From NCBI RefSeq assembly GCF_964355755.1, contig NC_092670.1, positions 13,269,201 through 13,333,200 of the forward strand: 64,000 nt of DNA. The letters are read 5' to 3'. The notes below the pieces were generated by a model. That model was given only the letters and a program-made list of their open reading frames with translations. It searched no databases and was not told where the DNA came from. This DNA is from Antedon mediterranea. Lineage: Eukaryota > Echinodermata > Crinoidea > Comatulida > Antedonidae. Positions 1 to 15,900 of this stretch are shown piece by piece. How positions within the stretch are numbered: position 1 is the first letter of the stretch; each line of letters starts with the position of its first letter. The position numbers were made by a program, and so were the translations under genes.

Positions 1-3000
1 AGGTACGGTTGTGTACACAATGCAAGGAAGTGACAATGAGGGTGATGTGCTTACTTACGGTCTGGTCGGTGACCAGGCCAACACCCTCTTTCAAGTTAAC
101 TCGATGTCAGGAGATGTTACACTCAGAACAAACTTAGACGCAGAGGTATTCAGTATTCAGTGATTACTTACTCCACAGTATCAAGTACATGACAATAATA
201 TGACCCACAGCTAATATCATATCAATTTTACAATATCTGAGTTTTTATACAATATATATTTATAGTATAGTCTTTGGTTTTGTAAGATTTGTCTTTAATA
301 TGATATGAATTGTTAAGTTTGATGGCATGCATTTCTCATATTCAGAATCTCCGATTGTGCAGTTTGAGAATAGATCAGTTAACAAACTTTGGCAATCTGC
401 AGAAAACAATTCAAAAGTCGACATTAGCAAACTTTAGTCTTCCAAACTCGAGCTACATTTGAAAACAAAAATTTGCTAGTGTTGACTATGTATAACTTAT
501 GCTTTATGTAGCACTGAATATTATTTATATTTATTATGTTAAACACCTTATAATATTTACTATATATATATGTTTTGTGTTTTATTTCAGGATGTAAATA
601 TGTATACTATTTTCGTATCCGTCAGCGACGGTCGAGAAACAGTAAGTATTAGAAAATCTCTCTACTTTTATCAAAAACAAAATGTAGATTTATATAAACA
701 TTATTGAGCTATTTTCCCTCTTTCGACTCAGTTATGTCTTATGTTAATGTGTAGATAGTCTTGTTTTTTTCAAGTACTGTAACGTATTCTTTTTTTTAAA
801 GTTGCAATTCCCTTTGGAAGAGATATACTGTATGTAATCACACAAATATTGCTCTAATTCTTGTTATACTAGGTAATTTACATATTAATATAGTAGTATA
901 TTTGCATATCAGTTAGTTTCCTTATATAATTTCCTATATTTTATTTATTTTTTGTTACCTAGGTTGTGACAGAATCAACTGTGTTTGTTGGCGACATCAA
1001 TGATAACCCTCCTGTTTTTGTCGGAACCCCATACAGCACTACCGTTCAAGAAAGCCAAACACCTGGTAGTGTTGTCTTCACTGTAGAGGCTACAGATCGC
1101 GATTCTGGTATTAATGCAGCTATCATGTACGAGCTGGTAGAGGTAAATGATATTTCTTATGTTGTCAGGCGTTACTAATGTTTAGAAAAATTAGTTAAAA
1201 AATAATCAAGTCATATTCAGACGACACAGATATTGTTTGGTCCAGAAGGTATTTCCTTAATAGAATTCTACTTTAAAATGTTATGTAACTTAACGATGAC
1301 AATCGTGTAGTTATAATAGTATTAATGCTGTACTACTAACTGTATATCCCCATTTTTCAGGCTTCTGATTTGTTTGAAATAAACCCAACAACTGGAAACA
1401 TTACTTTGATTGCAACGTTAAACTTTGAGGAATCAGCCAGCTACCAACTTAGAGTTAAAGCTTCTGTAAGTATAATATAAGACCTTGTTATAAATATTAT
1501 TTGGTGTATTTGCTAATATAGCGAGATTACATTTGTTAGCTGTTAAGATAATTTAACAAAAGTGAATTAGTCTTTTTATGAGGCTTTGGTAATGGCACTG
1601 TTTTATGTCAGAATTAGAAGTGGCACTCAGTTTCTGGTTGTAGGTTCAGATATTAAACATTTTACCATGTACCTTGAGATTAGACAGGAAACACATTAAC
1701 CACCAATCTACAGCTTATTTTTAACCAACAAGCTAAAGTACCAGAACCAATACTTCATGTTATTGATGCATTCTTTTTAGGATGGTGGTATTCCTAGTAT
1801 GGAAAGTGAGGAAGAAGTTGTTATTCGTGTAGGAGACGTACAAGATTCGGACCCAGTGTTTGTCAACCTACCATATTCACCAACAGTTACAGAGGAAACA
1901 CGAGTTGTAAGAGTTTTTCTTTTAAATATCAAAACACATCCAGTGGCATGTTAATTGTAAATTTTAAAATACGACAATTTCAAAACTCACATGAGTTCGT
2001 TTGGGTAATGGAAATATTAGCATTCAGAAGGAATCTTGGAATTGGTAAACAAGATAATTATACAGTGTCATATTAATTTTACCAGTTCCATTTAAACAGG
2101 CTCCTTCTGAATATTACGTACTACCTAAGAAGCCTACCTGAGACTTAATCATTCTTTTCAGATTAAAGACAATAATTTATACACAATTGCAAAGAAAAGA
2201 ACTTTCATCCTGCAGTTTGTTTGTTTGTCTAGCATGAATGTTGTACAGTAACTGTCTTCTAAGTACATGCACTTCTTTCAACTCTCCACATATTCTATTA
2301 CTCTCTGTATTGATAAACATGACTTTTCACGAGAATTCCTGTAATTATACTGTTCTTAATCTTAATTCGTTTTAAAGAATTCAGTTGTTCAGGTCGTCAG
2401 TGCTAGAGATCCTGATGTTGACAACCCAAATGTTATTGAGTACACCATTGCAGCAGGTAAATATCCCATCTATTAGCAATGAATAAAGTAATTCTTCTTT
2501 GCTTTTCTAAAAGCAGCTAAACAGAAATAAGTAATGATACCACAGTAAAGTTGTATTGTTATAGTGCTAACTACTATATTGTCCAACACAAAATCAGAAA
2601 GATGAGAGAAAAAATAGTCAAATATTTAGTGAAAGAATTTAGTCAGATATTTTAAACTAAAATTATTTATTTTTTTCATCATTCCATTATACTGCTACTA
2701 TTATTATTACTTTTACCATATAGCCTTTGCATTAACAATTTTCCTTTTTTATTTAGGTAACGATGATGAGTTTTTCACTGTAAACACAACGACTGGAGAA
2801 ATCTCATTGTCCAAGATGATTGACCTGGAGGCAGGAGACCCTTCAGTTTTCTCAATTACTGTCAGGGTAAGACTGCTTAACATTACCAGTGTTCAGCCAA
2901 TCAAAGAATACTTTACTTCTAGCCAATCAATATTAAGCAATACATTTTATTTAAATTAATGCTATTTGTTAGCAAATATAAGCCAATCAGCATCAAACTA

Positions 3001-3937
3001 TCTAGTTGTGACTAGCATGCAATATTTGGTTATTATTTTCAAAAACGTTTCGTCTTGTTTTTAATTCCTCAGGCAACAGAAGTAGGACCAACAGGCGGTG
3101 CCAGCGCCATCACAGAATTTACAATTCGTGTAGATGATGTTAATGATAACGACCCTGTTTTTAACGCACCAACATACACTACAACCATCTCTGAACTGTC
3201 ACCTAGCAACACACCTCTTGTTCTTAGTATAACAGTAAATGATCCCGATATGGTAAGGTTGATTTTTTTGGAAAAGTTGGCTATATATTTTCCTAGCTCT
3301 CATGCCAATATTCTAAAAAAATACGAATGTCTATTTCTTGATTAAAAAAATATTGCGTTGTTAAATAAGTCCACATACGCAGATACTGTTATCCAAATCC
3401 CTTAATTTAGTGTGTTGTAACTTCTTAACTAAACAAACAGGGGACTAAATGAACAACAACAGGAAGACCAACAAATAACAGGATGAATCAAATAAAGAAA
3501 AAGATTGACAGAGAAAATTGAATACAAAAACACAATGGCACATCATCCCTAAACAGACAAAAATGGCAACGAAAGAAGTAACTTATCAATTTATTTCTTG
3601 TGTATAACTAATAATATACCATATTATTCTATTTCAGAGTGTAAATTCAGAGTATTTAATTAGTCTTAGAGGACCCAACAGAAACTTGTTTAGTGTCACC
3701 CCTAGCAATGGAATGGGTGAGACTACACCGATTGTAAGCTTAGAAAGTACTTTGGATTACGAAACTAGTACAGTTTACACAGTTGAGGTAAGTAAAAACA
3801 CCATTCTTGTGTAATACCTCCAAATAAAGACCACACACAATATGTCAGGCCTCCATTGATTATCCTCTCATTAGAGACCAACGAGCTTAATATATGCGCC
3901 TTGAGCACTCTAGAGTGGTATGTGCACTATAAAAATC

Positions 3938-3969
<32 letters not shown>

Positions 3970-6900
3970 GTTATTATGCTATTAAACCAAACTATATCGA
4001 CTTCGCCGCAAACCAAGGACCTCCTCGACCATAGTTCTGGTGTTAGAATAAAGTCTTCTCGGGTAAGGATTTTCAACTGGAGATCCTGTGACCACCCCTA
4101 GTTTCTGAAACCAGTGCATAGGGAGCTACCCAGGTGAACTTGTACATCCCTGACGAATGGCTGTGGGCAGAGTGAACCTCAGATCCAACGAAATATCTCG
4201 GTATATACATCTCAGGTTGATATGATATATAATTTTTTTTTTTAAATTTTCTTTCTAAAGATCTATGCAACGGATGCCAGAGATCCAACAAGAGAAACCT
4301 CATCTACAATATTTGTAAACTTAATCAACGAGAACGATAACTCTCCATTCTTTTCGCCTCAATCGTATCTTATCAATGTGCTGGAGAATGTGACAATCGG
4401 TGAGAACGTTCTACGTGTCACAGCAACGGACAATGACGGTGACCTAATCACTTACGGAATATCATCCAATCCCAGGTTTGCTTATCTATCTGTTTTTAGG
4501 TCTACTAATGTTGATGCTTTCGTAAAACACAAATACAATAAATTAAATACAGCTAACTCTTCCGATACCGTTTGGTTTGCGCAAATAATGTCTAGATTCC
4601 AAGAAATCTTGGTAATCCGACTTTTTTATGTAAACAAAAATTAATTTAGGACTCCTTGCTTACATCAACTTAAGTCTGGTATTGGGAGAGGTAACTGTGA
4701 AACTATACCAACCTCAGATCACACAAAATAAAATCATGTTTAGAATAATCAATACATTTATGAAATACGTAAAACATAATTAAAAATATTATTCTAAACA
4801 AATTTAATTTTTAAAAGTGTATTTTCGTTAATTCGCCCATCAAACATCATTATTTTGTTTTTACTTTATTCTAGTTTCACAATCGATCCTAACACTGGTA
4901 ACATAACAACGACAAACAACCTAGACTATGAAGAAATGACGCAATATATCTTCACTGTTGTTGCTTCCGATAATAAGAATCCAGCAAGAACAGCAACTGC
5001 ACAAGTTACAGTCAATGTGGAAAACGTCAACGATAACAGTCCGCAATTCCCACGTTTACGTTATGATGTAAACACTTTTGAAAATGCAAATTATGACTTG
5101 ACGAACCCACTACACACACTTCAGGTAGGATAATATATAACTATTTAACATTGACAAAAATAACCAGATCCTAACTAAACTAATCAACGTATAGCTCACT
5201 GATAACAGTACTTTGTTGATATATCTTGTGCAATTTTAATTTTAATTTTAATTCCTAGAGGGTAAGTGATTTGAAGAATTCCCTTTTTTGCTGTATAACC
5301 TAGGTATTGAATATTGAAAATGGTTCCTAGTTGTCTTGAATTAACATTTGTAATAGTGCTATTCTAGCAAATCTAAATTAATTATCATTTTTATTTATTG
5401 AAATGTTGAATCTAGGCTACAGATGCTGATATGGACCCAAACAACCCACCAGTGTACAGCTTTGTAGTGAACGACCCAGATGGCAACCCTATCAATGTAC
5501 AGGAGTACATGGGCCTACGTATTGACTCGATATCAGGTGTTGGCTACATCTATACGACATCGCCCATTGATTACGATGTTTTAGATGGACCAATTATTGC
5601 CACCATAATTGCTGAAGATTCTGATGGCCTATCGGATATAACTAATGTTTACATTACTGTTTTGGTAATATATGATTTTACAAAAACACAATTACTCAAA
5701 ATAAAGTTTAAATGTAATAAAATACATAAAACGAAAGAATTACAAATTCTATTTATAGCCTCATTTAACATAATAGCCTACAGTAGAACCATTCTTAAAA
5801 AGACATCCCTATATTTCCAGAAATATAATATATAACACAACAAATAATAATAACTTCTCTACAACAGAACCATACACATGAAACCAAATATTGTCGAAAC
5901 TACAAAACATAAAGAAATAGCTACAACCAGTGTATTGGTTGTATTTTTTGTTCATACTTGTTGTAAATAAAAATACATAAAGTCATTTTATATGTTATTA
6001 TTTTTGTTTTATAGGATACGAATGACAACACACCAATGTTCAACCAATCATTATACATGGAAACCGTCTATGAGAATACTCTTCCTGGCCAGGGTATATT
6101 ACAAGTTGTGGCAAGTGATGGTGACAGATCTCCACAGTATGGCACGCCATCTCTCAGGTACTACATCGACCCTCCAAGCAACACTTTCTCTATCTTACAG
6201 TCAACTGGTGAAATCTTTGCTGTAAGAAATCTGGATTATGAAACTGGAGATAGAAATTTTGAGTTCCAGGTAAGCCTACAATCAAGATCACTCTTTAAAT
6301 AAATCGTAAACATATAAATGTTGAATTTTGTTATTGTTTCTTTTGACTATCTAGATGTTGAAGTGTTCCTTCAAATTACCAGACTAAACATTTTAGTAAA
6401 TTTAAGCCTAATACAGGTTAAAATAGCAATTGAAATGACGGTACCTATTTTTGTATGTTAACAGTGAAAACTCATGAGGTAGATTTTGCCAAGCACTTTG
6501 TGACGTCACAGTATTTTACGGCGATGGCTGTATAGTGAGCGCGATTGTTCTGAAATCATATGTACATCCCTACTAATACGTTGTTAAAATATGGTTCTTT
6601 GAAAAGTTGTCCTTTAAGTCATCCGAAACAATGAATGTATTAAACTGAACGAAGGTCTTCGTTCTTGACATCGCATCGCATTATATTGCTAATACTTATA
6701 ATGACATTTAAGTGTTCACCGATAGAAATGTTGTTTTATTTTAAAAGGTATTAGCAATCGATAGCTCCCAGCCAGATGAAATGACTGGAACTGCTATGGT
6801 TAGCATCACTATAGCTGACATCAACGATAATAACCCACAGTTTATGCGGAGTAAGTCATATTTACAAATCAGTCAACATACAACAATACATTAAAGCTGA

Positions 6901-9900
6901 GCATGCCAGCACTTTAACTCTTTTAGCACCAACAGTTTTAGATAAGTACTATAATATAAAACCACAAATACTGAAGAAAATTAACATTGCTGGCTTTCAA
7001 ATACGAATAAAAAATGTATGATTTTCATACCTGCATTATTTATGTTTTTATCATTAGTATTTCAGTCAGTGACTGCAGAAGAACAGCAATCTGCAGGTGT
7101 CCTTGTAGCTGAGGTCGACGCCTCTGACATCGATAGTCCTGGACAAAATTCTGATATTACATATTCTTTCATTGACGGAAATAATCCGGTAAGTCATTAA
7201 CAGCTCTTGTATTAACGCTGTCTCCAGAAATTAGTTTTTAGCACCTTGGTAAGGTCATCCCTGTTCACATGACTCAGAAGTGAATGCTCTGATAACGTTC
7301 TTTTGCACAAATACTTGTTGTACAAGGTGAGCATCCTTTAACCTGTGCGGATTGTGTGGCTATATGTTGCCGTGCCACTGCTTTAACCACTCGGACATTC
7401 AGTATCCAATAATGCATCTGGTTAAAGAAAGACAACGTATATTCTTAATAGATATTTTTATATTTACCATGTTTCATTTTTCTTGCAGGAAGCATTTACA
7501 ATTAATGAAACTACTGGAGCAATAACGACATCTGTTGTGCTAGACTATGAAAACACTCCATCTTACACACTCCGTATTTTAGCTGAAAACAGCGCCCCTG
7601 CAGTTTCGCCTGCGTGAGTAATTGTGTATGACCAAAGATGTATGACCATAAATTTGTTGTCATAATAAAAATTTAATAATCATAGAATTTTAAGTTGGAA
7701 ACTATATTATTAATTTGTTAATCTTTTCCAGATTGAATACAATGCTTCAAAACCTCCTGATACTTATTTGAATAAAGGCAAAAATTATTTTTATTAATGA
7801 TTACTTTTTGTTGTTGTGTATGCAGGACTGGTTCTGCTACTGCAACAGTGGTTGTATCAGTTGGTGATATTAATGACAACAGTCCTCAGTTCACTGATGC
7901 ACCGTATAGTTTTGAGGTGTCTGAAGTAAGAAAGTCAACTTGCCAATATGTTTCACTCATAATTTACCAACACCACTGTTTGTTTATGTAATCTAATCTT
8001 GAAATGTTAATGCTGCAGTGAGTCTGTTGAATTTCCAACATAGAATGAATAGGAACTTTCTCATTTTTGGTTCAATTTTTCTATAGGATCGAATGCCAGT
8101 AAGTACAATAGGTGTTGTGTCAGCAATGGACATGGACTCGGGTGTTAATGGAGAACTTACATACAGCATCATTGCTGGAAACATAGGTAAAAATACTAGT
8201 ACTGCATTCAACAATGTATACAATATAATAATGGTTGTCGTCAGCATATTTAAAAATTACGGGACAGAAATTTAGTAAACATTCTTATACTTTAATCTCT
8301 TGTTGGCATATGCCACACGTATGTTGAAACCTATTTAGTTCTAAACCCAGTTACGTTTACACTTTTAAATTAACATTGCAGAAAGACATGTTTATTATTA
8401 GGCGTGTAATATTATTTTCCAAATCATTATCTTTCAGAAAATTCTGTTGAGATATTTAGAATTGACCCAATTTCTGGAGAGATTACATTGGTTGGAAATG
8501 TTGACCGAGAGAGAACCCCGTCATATTCTTTAACCGTACAAGTTGTCGATGGTGCTGCATCACCTCGCATTGAATTAGTAAACATTCCAATAACAGTGCT
8601 TGATGTTAATGACAACAATCCTATATGGATTCAACAAACATATGATGTTAGCATTACAGAAAATTCAATGGCGGAAGTTGTAGCTCAGGTATTTCAACTG
8701 TTTCACCTTCAATATCTTACGCACGCCTCCTGAGATTTAACATGGAGCGTGGCTTAGCTACAGAACTAGACCTAGTATACTAATTATTTACATTTTTTAA
8801 TTCAAATATAAATTTAATCAATAATACATACACAACGGCTTGTATGCCATATCTTGATCCAAATAAGATACATGTACGTCACAGAGGAAACCGTTAGGCC
8901 TAACTGTGCAGGAAGCTCTGCAATTGTATTAAATCAATTATAAATGTTATTGAAACAAATCTTGTTTTAACCAGGTTATAGCGACGGATGCAGACACTGG
9001 TCCTAATTCTGACTTAGTATATGAGATATTGTCGCCGAGTCCTTATTTTACCATCAATAACATGACAGGACAGATTTCTACTACTGGACCAATTGATGCC
9101 GAGTCAGAGAGTTCCATCACTCTCCTTGTTAGTGTTAGAGACAGTATGTAACCATATCAGTTTTAGCATAGAAATAGTATATCTATGGTGTTGAAGAAAT
9201 GACTTATGATGTGCTATGAAATCAATAGAGCATAGGAAATTCAAAATCGAATTCAAAATCTCATGAATATTATACATAATAGAGTCTAATGCTATTTTTT
9301 TAAATTTCAGATGGTTTTCCATCGCGTCAGGCTTCACCTTTTGCTCAGGTGAACTTTGAAATTGTTGACATCAATGACAATTCTCCAATGTTTGATGAAT
9401 CAGACTACGTTTTCACAGTTGAAGAAAATTTACCAAGCGGAACCACAGTTGGTCAGGTAAAATTGTTTTTAAATAAGAAAGTGTTAGTATAATGTAGTAA
9501 AGCATTTATGTTGTTCCCAGAGTTCCATTCATTTTTACATTTCTTCCAATGTAATTTTCCTTCAGATTTCAGCAATGGACTTAGATGAAAGTGACGATTT
9601 AACCTATTCATTGCAAGGTTTTGATAGCATCTTCGCAATATCTTCCAACAATGGAACCATCACAACCCTTCGACTACTTGATAGAGAAGATGTTGCATCC
9701 TATGACCTGACTGCACGTGTGTCAGATGGACTAAACATCGGTCAAGTGAATGTAAGGATCATAGTTCAAGATGTCAATGATAATATTCCGATTTTGGTTG
9801 TTCAAATACAGAATGTAACAGTGTCAGAGAGCGAGGCTCCAGGCACATTTGTAACAGAAGTTATTGCAAGTGATTCAGATTCAGGTAAGAATGGCTTAAT

Positions 9901-12900
9901 GGAGTCACAGTATTCGTTCAATTGTAATGTGTTTTGGATCATATCAAAGTGTCTTTCTAGTTTTGTGCTTGAAGGTATAGTCTCTCAAATTCTGTATACA
10001 GCAACTGTTGGAAGAGAATGCCAAATTAATAACCTGCAGCCTAGAATGGAACACAGATAACTTCTTTCACCTCTCTCTTAAGATTCTTTTTCTTTCAACA
10101 AACCTTCCCTCATTCATTTGGCCACAACGACTTATTCTGTCTCTCTATTTTACTTAGATTTACCAATCACTTAATTCTATTTCTCTTAGATTCACCAATA
10201 ACTTCATTTACGATCACGGACGGCAACATCAACAATGCATTCATTATAACATCTTCTGGCAATATCGAAACATCACAGTCACTGGATCGCGAGTCAATCC
10301 CATACTACTCTCTAACAATCGAAGCTACTGATAGCGTACTTGATGGCATCCAACAAACAGGAACAACAACTGTTGGAATCATCATAACGGATGTGAATGA
10401 TAATGGACCACTGTTTGTCAATGACTCTTACTCAATTACTGTACCAGAAGATGTCAGCCAGAGGACTCTTGTTACGGTTTGTATATTTGCTCTTTTTTAT
10501 TCTATAGTATATGTATGTATTTTTATCTATGTAAAATATATACTAGTTTTAACTCACACATTAAGTTCCCAATGTTACATCTTGTCTTAAGACAAGATTT
10601 CAACATTACTGAATATTTCTTACAGTGTATCTTTCGACTATTAGGATTACCATTACTGCACTGTAACTAGTTGAATTGTGATAGAAATGCTGGATCCGAA
10701 TATTACTCTACTAGAAAGGATACCCACCATCCCACCGAACCTGAAAATGTAGTTAAACGACTTTAAAGTCAGATCGTTTTATTTTGTATAAATATATAAA
10801 AACAACCAAACAATCTGTATATCGTATAGTATGATAATATCCCTGGACTTTCATATCTCATGTCTTTTTAGGTTCAAGCAACTGACGCTGATGAAACTGT
10901 GAATGCTCAAATCAACTATCGTATAATCTTTGGCAATATCAACAATGCCTTTGAAATCGATTCGATTACTGGAGAAATCCGTAGAGGACGTGCTCCTTTG
11001 GATCGTGAGTTTATTGATGCATACTCCCTTGATGTTGAGGCATCAAATCCTGGAAGCAATCTGGCGAATGATTACGGTAAGACGAAAGAATTCTAGGCAT
11101 TCATAGATTTTTTTACCTAATGCACAAATAATTGTTTGGTGTTTATGAGTGATGGCTTATTGTGGGTGTATCTATATGAAAACTTTATCTTCTTTCACAG
11201 TGCGAGTGAATATAATTGTTGAAGACGTCAACGATGAGGTTCCAGAATTTAGTCAGTTGGTTTACCAACGATTGAACCTTGACGAGAATTCTGTACCTGG
11301 GACATTTGTTATCACCGTCTTGGCAACGGATAATGATTTAGGAGCGGGAGGAGATATTAAATATTACATAGAACAAGGTGAGTAGGCCTACTACTTTCAT
11401 TCAGCCGACGTACATTTTACCAATTAGACATCTTTCAAAAGATGGTGAATAGCACCTGAATGTCTTTCTAGTCGACTCTTGATGCTACATGTTTATATAC
11501 ATTTATAACATGTTTTATTTTTCAATTTTTATTGAACTTATGTCACTATTGAGAGGTGACAGCGTTGAAAATCCAAACGTATTAATTCCTCTTTCTTTCT
11601 TCTAATTTAGCTATGAATGTTACAGGAATCGATTCAGTTTGTGTCTTATCAACTTTTTTTTTTAAAACAATTTTTTATCCCGAATTTCAAAAACGTTCTT
11701 TCTTCAGGAAACGATGAGGGTAAATTTATGATTAATGAAGATGATGGAGAGATAACTGTAGCTGATACTTTGAACTTTGAACTTGTAAGAAACTACACTC
11801 TACAAATCAGTGCAAGAGACCAAGCTTCACCGTTCAACACAGGTATAGCTACGGTCACTATTGAGCTAAGCAACGTTGATGAGCAGACACAGTTCATGCA
11901 AGACCAATATCGCGAATCGGTACCAGAAGATATTCCTATTAACTCAACTGTCTTACAGGTAAGTTAGTATATTTTGGTTTCTAGACAGCAATATTATTAA
12001 AGTGATTTTCTAAAAAAACCTGCACACTTAGGGTTAAGTTCATCTAAAGATAAGAAAACCCAAAAGAGGAAAGATGCACAGGTATGATGACTTTAGATTG
12101 GCCTTACAAAGTAATTTAATTAATGTAAACGAATGATGTATATCATTATTTTCATTTAAAATTTGTTTTTACAGGTGCTTGCAACTGACCCTGATCAGAA
12201 CACCCTCATCTACAGTCTTAGTCCTAACACTCCTTCCTCCATTCTCAGGCTCTTTACAATTGACCCAATGTCAGTAAGTATAAGATGGTTTACTTCTCAT
12301 AATACAAGTCCTTTTCAACCTATTGGGACACAGATACACCCTTCTCTTTCTGAAAACTACACATGAGCCAGATATGTACATGTATCTTTCATTTTAAATT
12401 CTTATAAGAATTGTTCTAGCACCAGAATCCTTTGTGCCTGACGCTATACTTTGTTTGTATTTAAGTGCCTTTAACCTATTCTAATAGGTTCATGCCGAAG
12501 AATGAAGAATGTAAGAAATTAATCACCCTCAGCTGGATACATAGAGTAGACAGAAGTACACATAGATATTTAAATCAATGACAATGATACTATACTTTTT
12601 TAGGGTGAGATTAGGACAATTGGACTTCTAGACAGAGAAGTAACTGATCTGTATACTTTCAATGTTTTGGCTTCTGATGGAGGTGCTCAAGAAGGGTCAA
12701 CAGAAGTAAGTACATTCATACAATTATTGAAAGAGGATATATGTTCCTCTAACAATACTGTACATCAATGCAGTTTGTTGACAATCATGTTTATATCTTA
12801 CTAGGTACGGATCGACGTTGAAGATGTTAATGATAACAACCCAACGTTTGATGTAGATCCAGTGGTTCTGGTCACTATCCCTGAGGGCCAGATGCCTAAT

Positions 12901-15900
12901 TCAGCCGTAACATCGTTCCGAGCCACCGACCCGGATGATGGTGTTAATGGACAGGTAGGAAATTTTAAAGTAATATTTAAAGCATTGTAATATATTTTTT
13001 TGAAATACATGGTTACTTGTGACTGGAATTCCCTGGACTATGAGAAAAATAAAAAACTGACAGAAAGATCCAACGAATTCCCAATTCCAGCCTTTCTTAA
13101 ATTACAGATGACTTTTTTTACTTTTATTCATTTTTTTCTTTCAGGTTACATACAGAATTGAATCTGGAAATTCACCAACATCATTTTCTCTTGATATTGG
13201 TGGAAATAATTTGGTTACCCTAAGAACAACTCGAATACTGGACAGAGAAGTGATCGCAGAATACAGTATTGTGGTATATATTGTAAACATTATACTATTT
13301 TACAAAGATAAATTAATAAATTCACATATATATTTTAAACATTTCTTTTTTATCTTTTACACATAGGTTGTTGCGTCTGATGGAGGGAATCCCTCTTTAA
13401 ACAACTCTATTCAAGTAAATGTGACATTAGAAGACATCAACGACAATCCACCACGGTTCACAGCAAGCGTATTTAATGGTTCTATAGATGAGGTATATTG
13501 TTTACTTTAGTTCTTTTTATTAGCAGACAACCAACAGTGACTCACAAATTTAGAGCATGAGTAAAACATTCCATGCTTTCAAAGGTACAGCTAAGTTCAC
13601 ACCAAGATAAAGAGTGTAATATATGTAATGTAATGTGATATTTACACATTTAATTCTTTAATTGATAGAATTCACCTGAAGGTACACCTGTTGTAAATGT
13701 ATCTGCAACGGACTTTGATGCTGGTAACAATGCTCGTCTTACGTACTCTATCCAATCTGGCAACACAGGCAACACTTTCCAGATCAACCGACTTACAGGT
13801 GAAATCACAACCACCTCAACCCCAACTGACCGAGAACAATTGGAAACCTACTCCCTCAATGTACAAGTAACAGACGATGGAATTCCACAGTTTACCGAGT
13901 CCGTCGATGTGTCTATTCAGATTCTAGACAAGAACGATGAGACTCCTACATTTATTCCTTCATCGGTGACGTACACAACCGAAGAGGGACCAACGTCTGT
14001 GGGTGTTGAGTTTGGACCTGTTACAGCTATTGATGGAGATAGTACTTATAATGGACAGATAGAATATACGCTTTTGGATGGATATAGTACTTTCAGTATT
14101 GTACCTGAAACGGTAAAATTACCAGTTAATTAATAAAACATAGAAGCCAACACAACAATTTGTAATAATTAGACACTGATTAAAGTCAGTCAGTCTTTAA
14201 ATATCAATTTATATTTACACTATTTGTTGCATTTTTTGTAGGGATTGCTAAAAGTTGAAGCTGAGTTGGACCGTGAGACTGATGCAAGTTATGTTTTAAC
14301 TGTGTTTGGAGTTGATCAGGCAGTTATAGAAACAGAAAGATTGACTGGTACAGCTACAGTAAGTTTAAATTCAAACCTGACTGGTTATGAATATTAGATG
14401 TTTATTATCACATTCATTTGAGGTGGATGAAACTTAACGATGACTTAAACTTTGACGTAGGTAGATTGATAGAAACGTTCTGAACAACTCTATTATAAGG
14501 GGACACTAAGTTGGATTTAAAGGTGTCTTCTTCTACTGCATACGTCTGATAATTGCTTGAAGACAAAATAAATAAAATGTCCATATGTTAATCTAAATAT
14601 TATGGACATTCTTCACTACCTTTATATAAACTCATGACAAAATCAAATTAATATGCAATTGAATCATTCTAGGTTACAGTAATTGTCCAAGACATTAATG
14701 ACAACATGCCAATGTTTGACCAACCATCTTATGGACCTGTGGACATTGGTGAAGAGCAACAGGGTCTGGTTGTTGGTGTGTACACAGCAACTGATGAAGA
14801 CGAGAATGTTATAACATACAGTATCGACCCATTATCGCAAGGTTAGTGGCAAATCAATTTCCTTGCCGAATTCTTTTTAAAGTTTCCGTCTTGTTTCATA
14901 CAAAATGAAAACAGTATTATTCTCTGTTGCACACGCATACAAATTAAAACTAGTGATGTTTTAACAATGTATGTGATGAGTCATACTAAACGGTGAGATT
15001 CTCATATATGTTTTCATCTTCACTATTATTTCTGTAATTGATGTATCTTTTAAATACAGTATTGTTTGATATATTTTTTAGGTCTGTTTGAAATTGATCC
15101 AGATACTGGAATGTTGTCTTTGAGACCAGGCGTTACTCTTGATTTTGAATCAGAAGAAACACATGTGATTACCGTAATTGCTACTGACGATGGTACTCCA
15201 TCACAAACTGGAGTAGTAAGTATTATAACTTTATTTACCTTGCTCCTACTGAAATATTTTCTTCTGATTTTATTCATTTTGTATAACCTTTTGCACAGGC
15301 TTAAAATTACATTATCGCATCGTTTCTAGTCCCAAATCAAACTCAGTAACCTCAGGACACCCCTATGTATCTTAGTATTCATAATATTAACATACCTATT
15401 TAGCTTCATTGCTATTGTATGCATGTATAACCATTACAACTTTCTTATTACCATTACAACTTCGTTTTATTACCTTAAAGTGATAAATAATAATAATATA
15501 AGCTATCATTTATGTTAATTAATGCTGATGTTTACTTAATCATCATTTTAGACAATGGTCACTGTGAGTGTTACCAATATCAATGACAACACACCAGAGT
15601 TTGAAGGTGCGCCATACACCACAAGTGTCAATGATGACACACCACCAGGATCTAACATTACCACAATCACTGCCATTGATGCAGACAACCAGACAGATGG
15701 TCTCCGGTATTCTATCATTCAAGGAAATCCTGATGGATTGTTTCGAATTGACCCTGTAGTAAGTATCGTGAAAGTAGTTTTAGTGAGTCTTGTTTTAGGA
15801 AAGTTTATGTATGTATTCATATAATCATGTTGTATTTTATTTTTAGACTGGTATAGTGTACTTAAACAAATCGGCTGGGAATTATGGAGACCAAACGTTT

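Larger units (their letters stand above)
1..6269 (+). other. Cadherin EC repeats, first block (exons 1-13)
   Basis: Encodes the first repeats in the window. EC boundaries are marked by calcium-binding linkers: DINDNPP in exon 3, DVQDSDP in exon 5, DVNDNDP in exon 8, NENDNSP in exon 10, NVNDNSP in exon 11 and DTNDNTP in exon 13. Other EC hallmarks are visible between them: DxD in exon 3 (DRDSG), and the 'F.I...TG.I' and 'LD.E' strands in exons 4, 7 and 11. DVQDSDP departs from the consensus and may bind calcium less well. Exon ends do not coincide with repeat ends, as in other long cadherins. Confidence 0.9.

Noticed and set aside
3856-4303. ORFs over the (TTA)n microsatellite and its - strand partner
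   Set aside because: They cover SINE and microsatellite sequence plus the border of exon 10; no protein similarity.
14480-14550. Possible pogo/Tigger-type transposon ends (also near 5783 and 28690)
   Set aside because: Short CAGTAGAA and GGGACACT-like words are suggestive, but I could not pair inverted ends or see a TA duplication, so I do not call elements.
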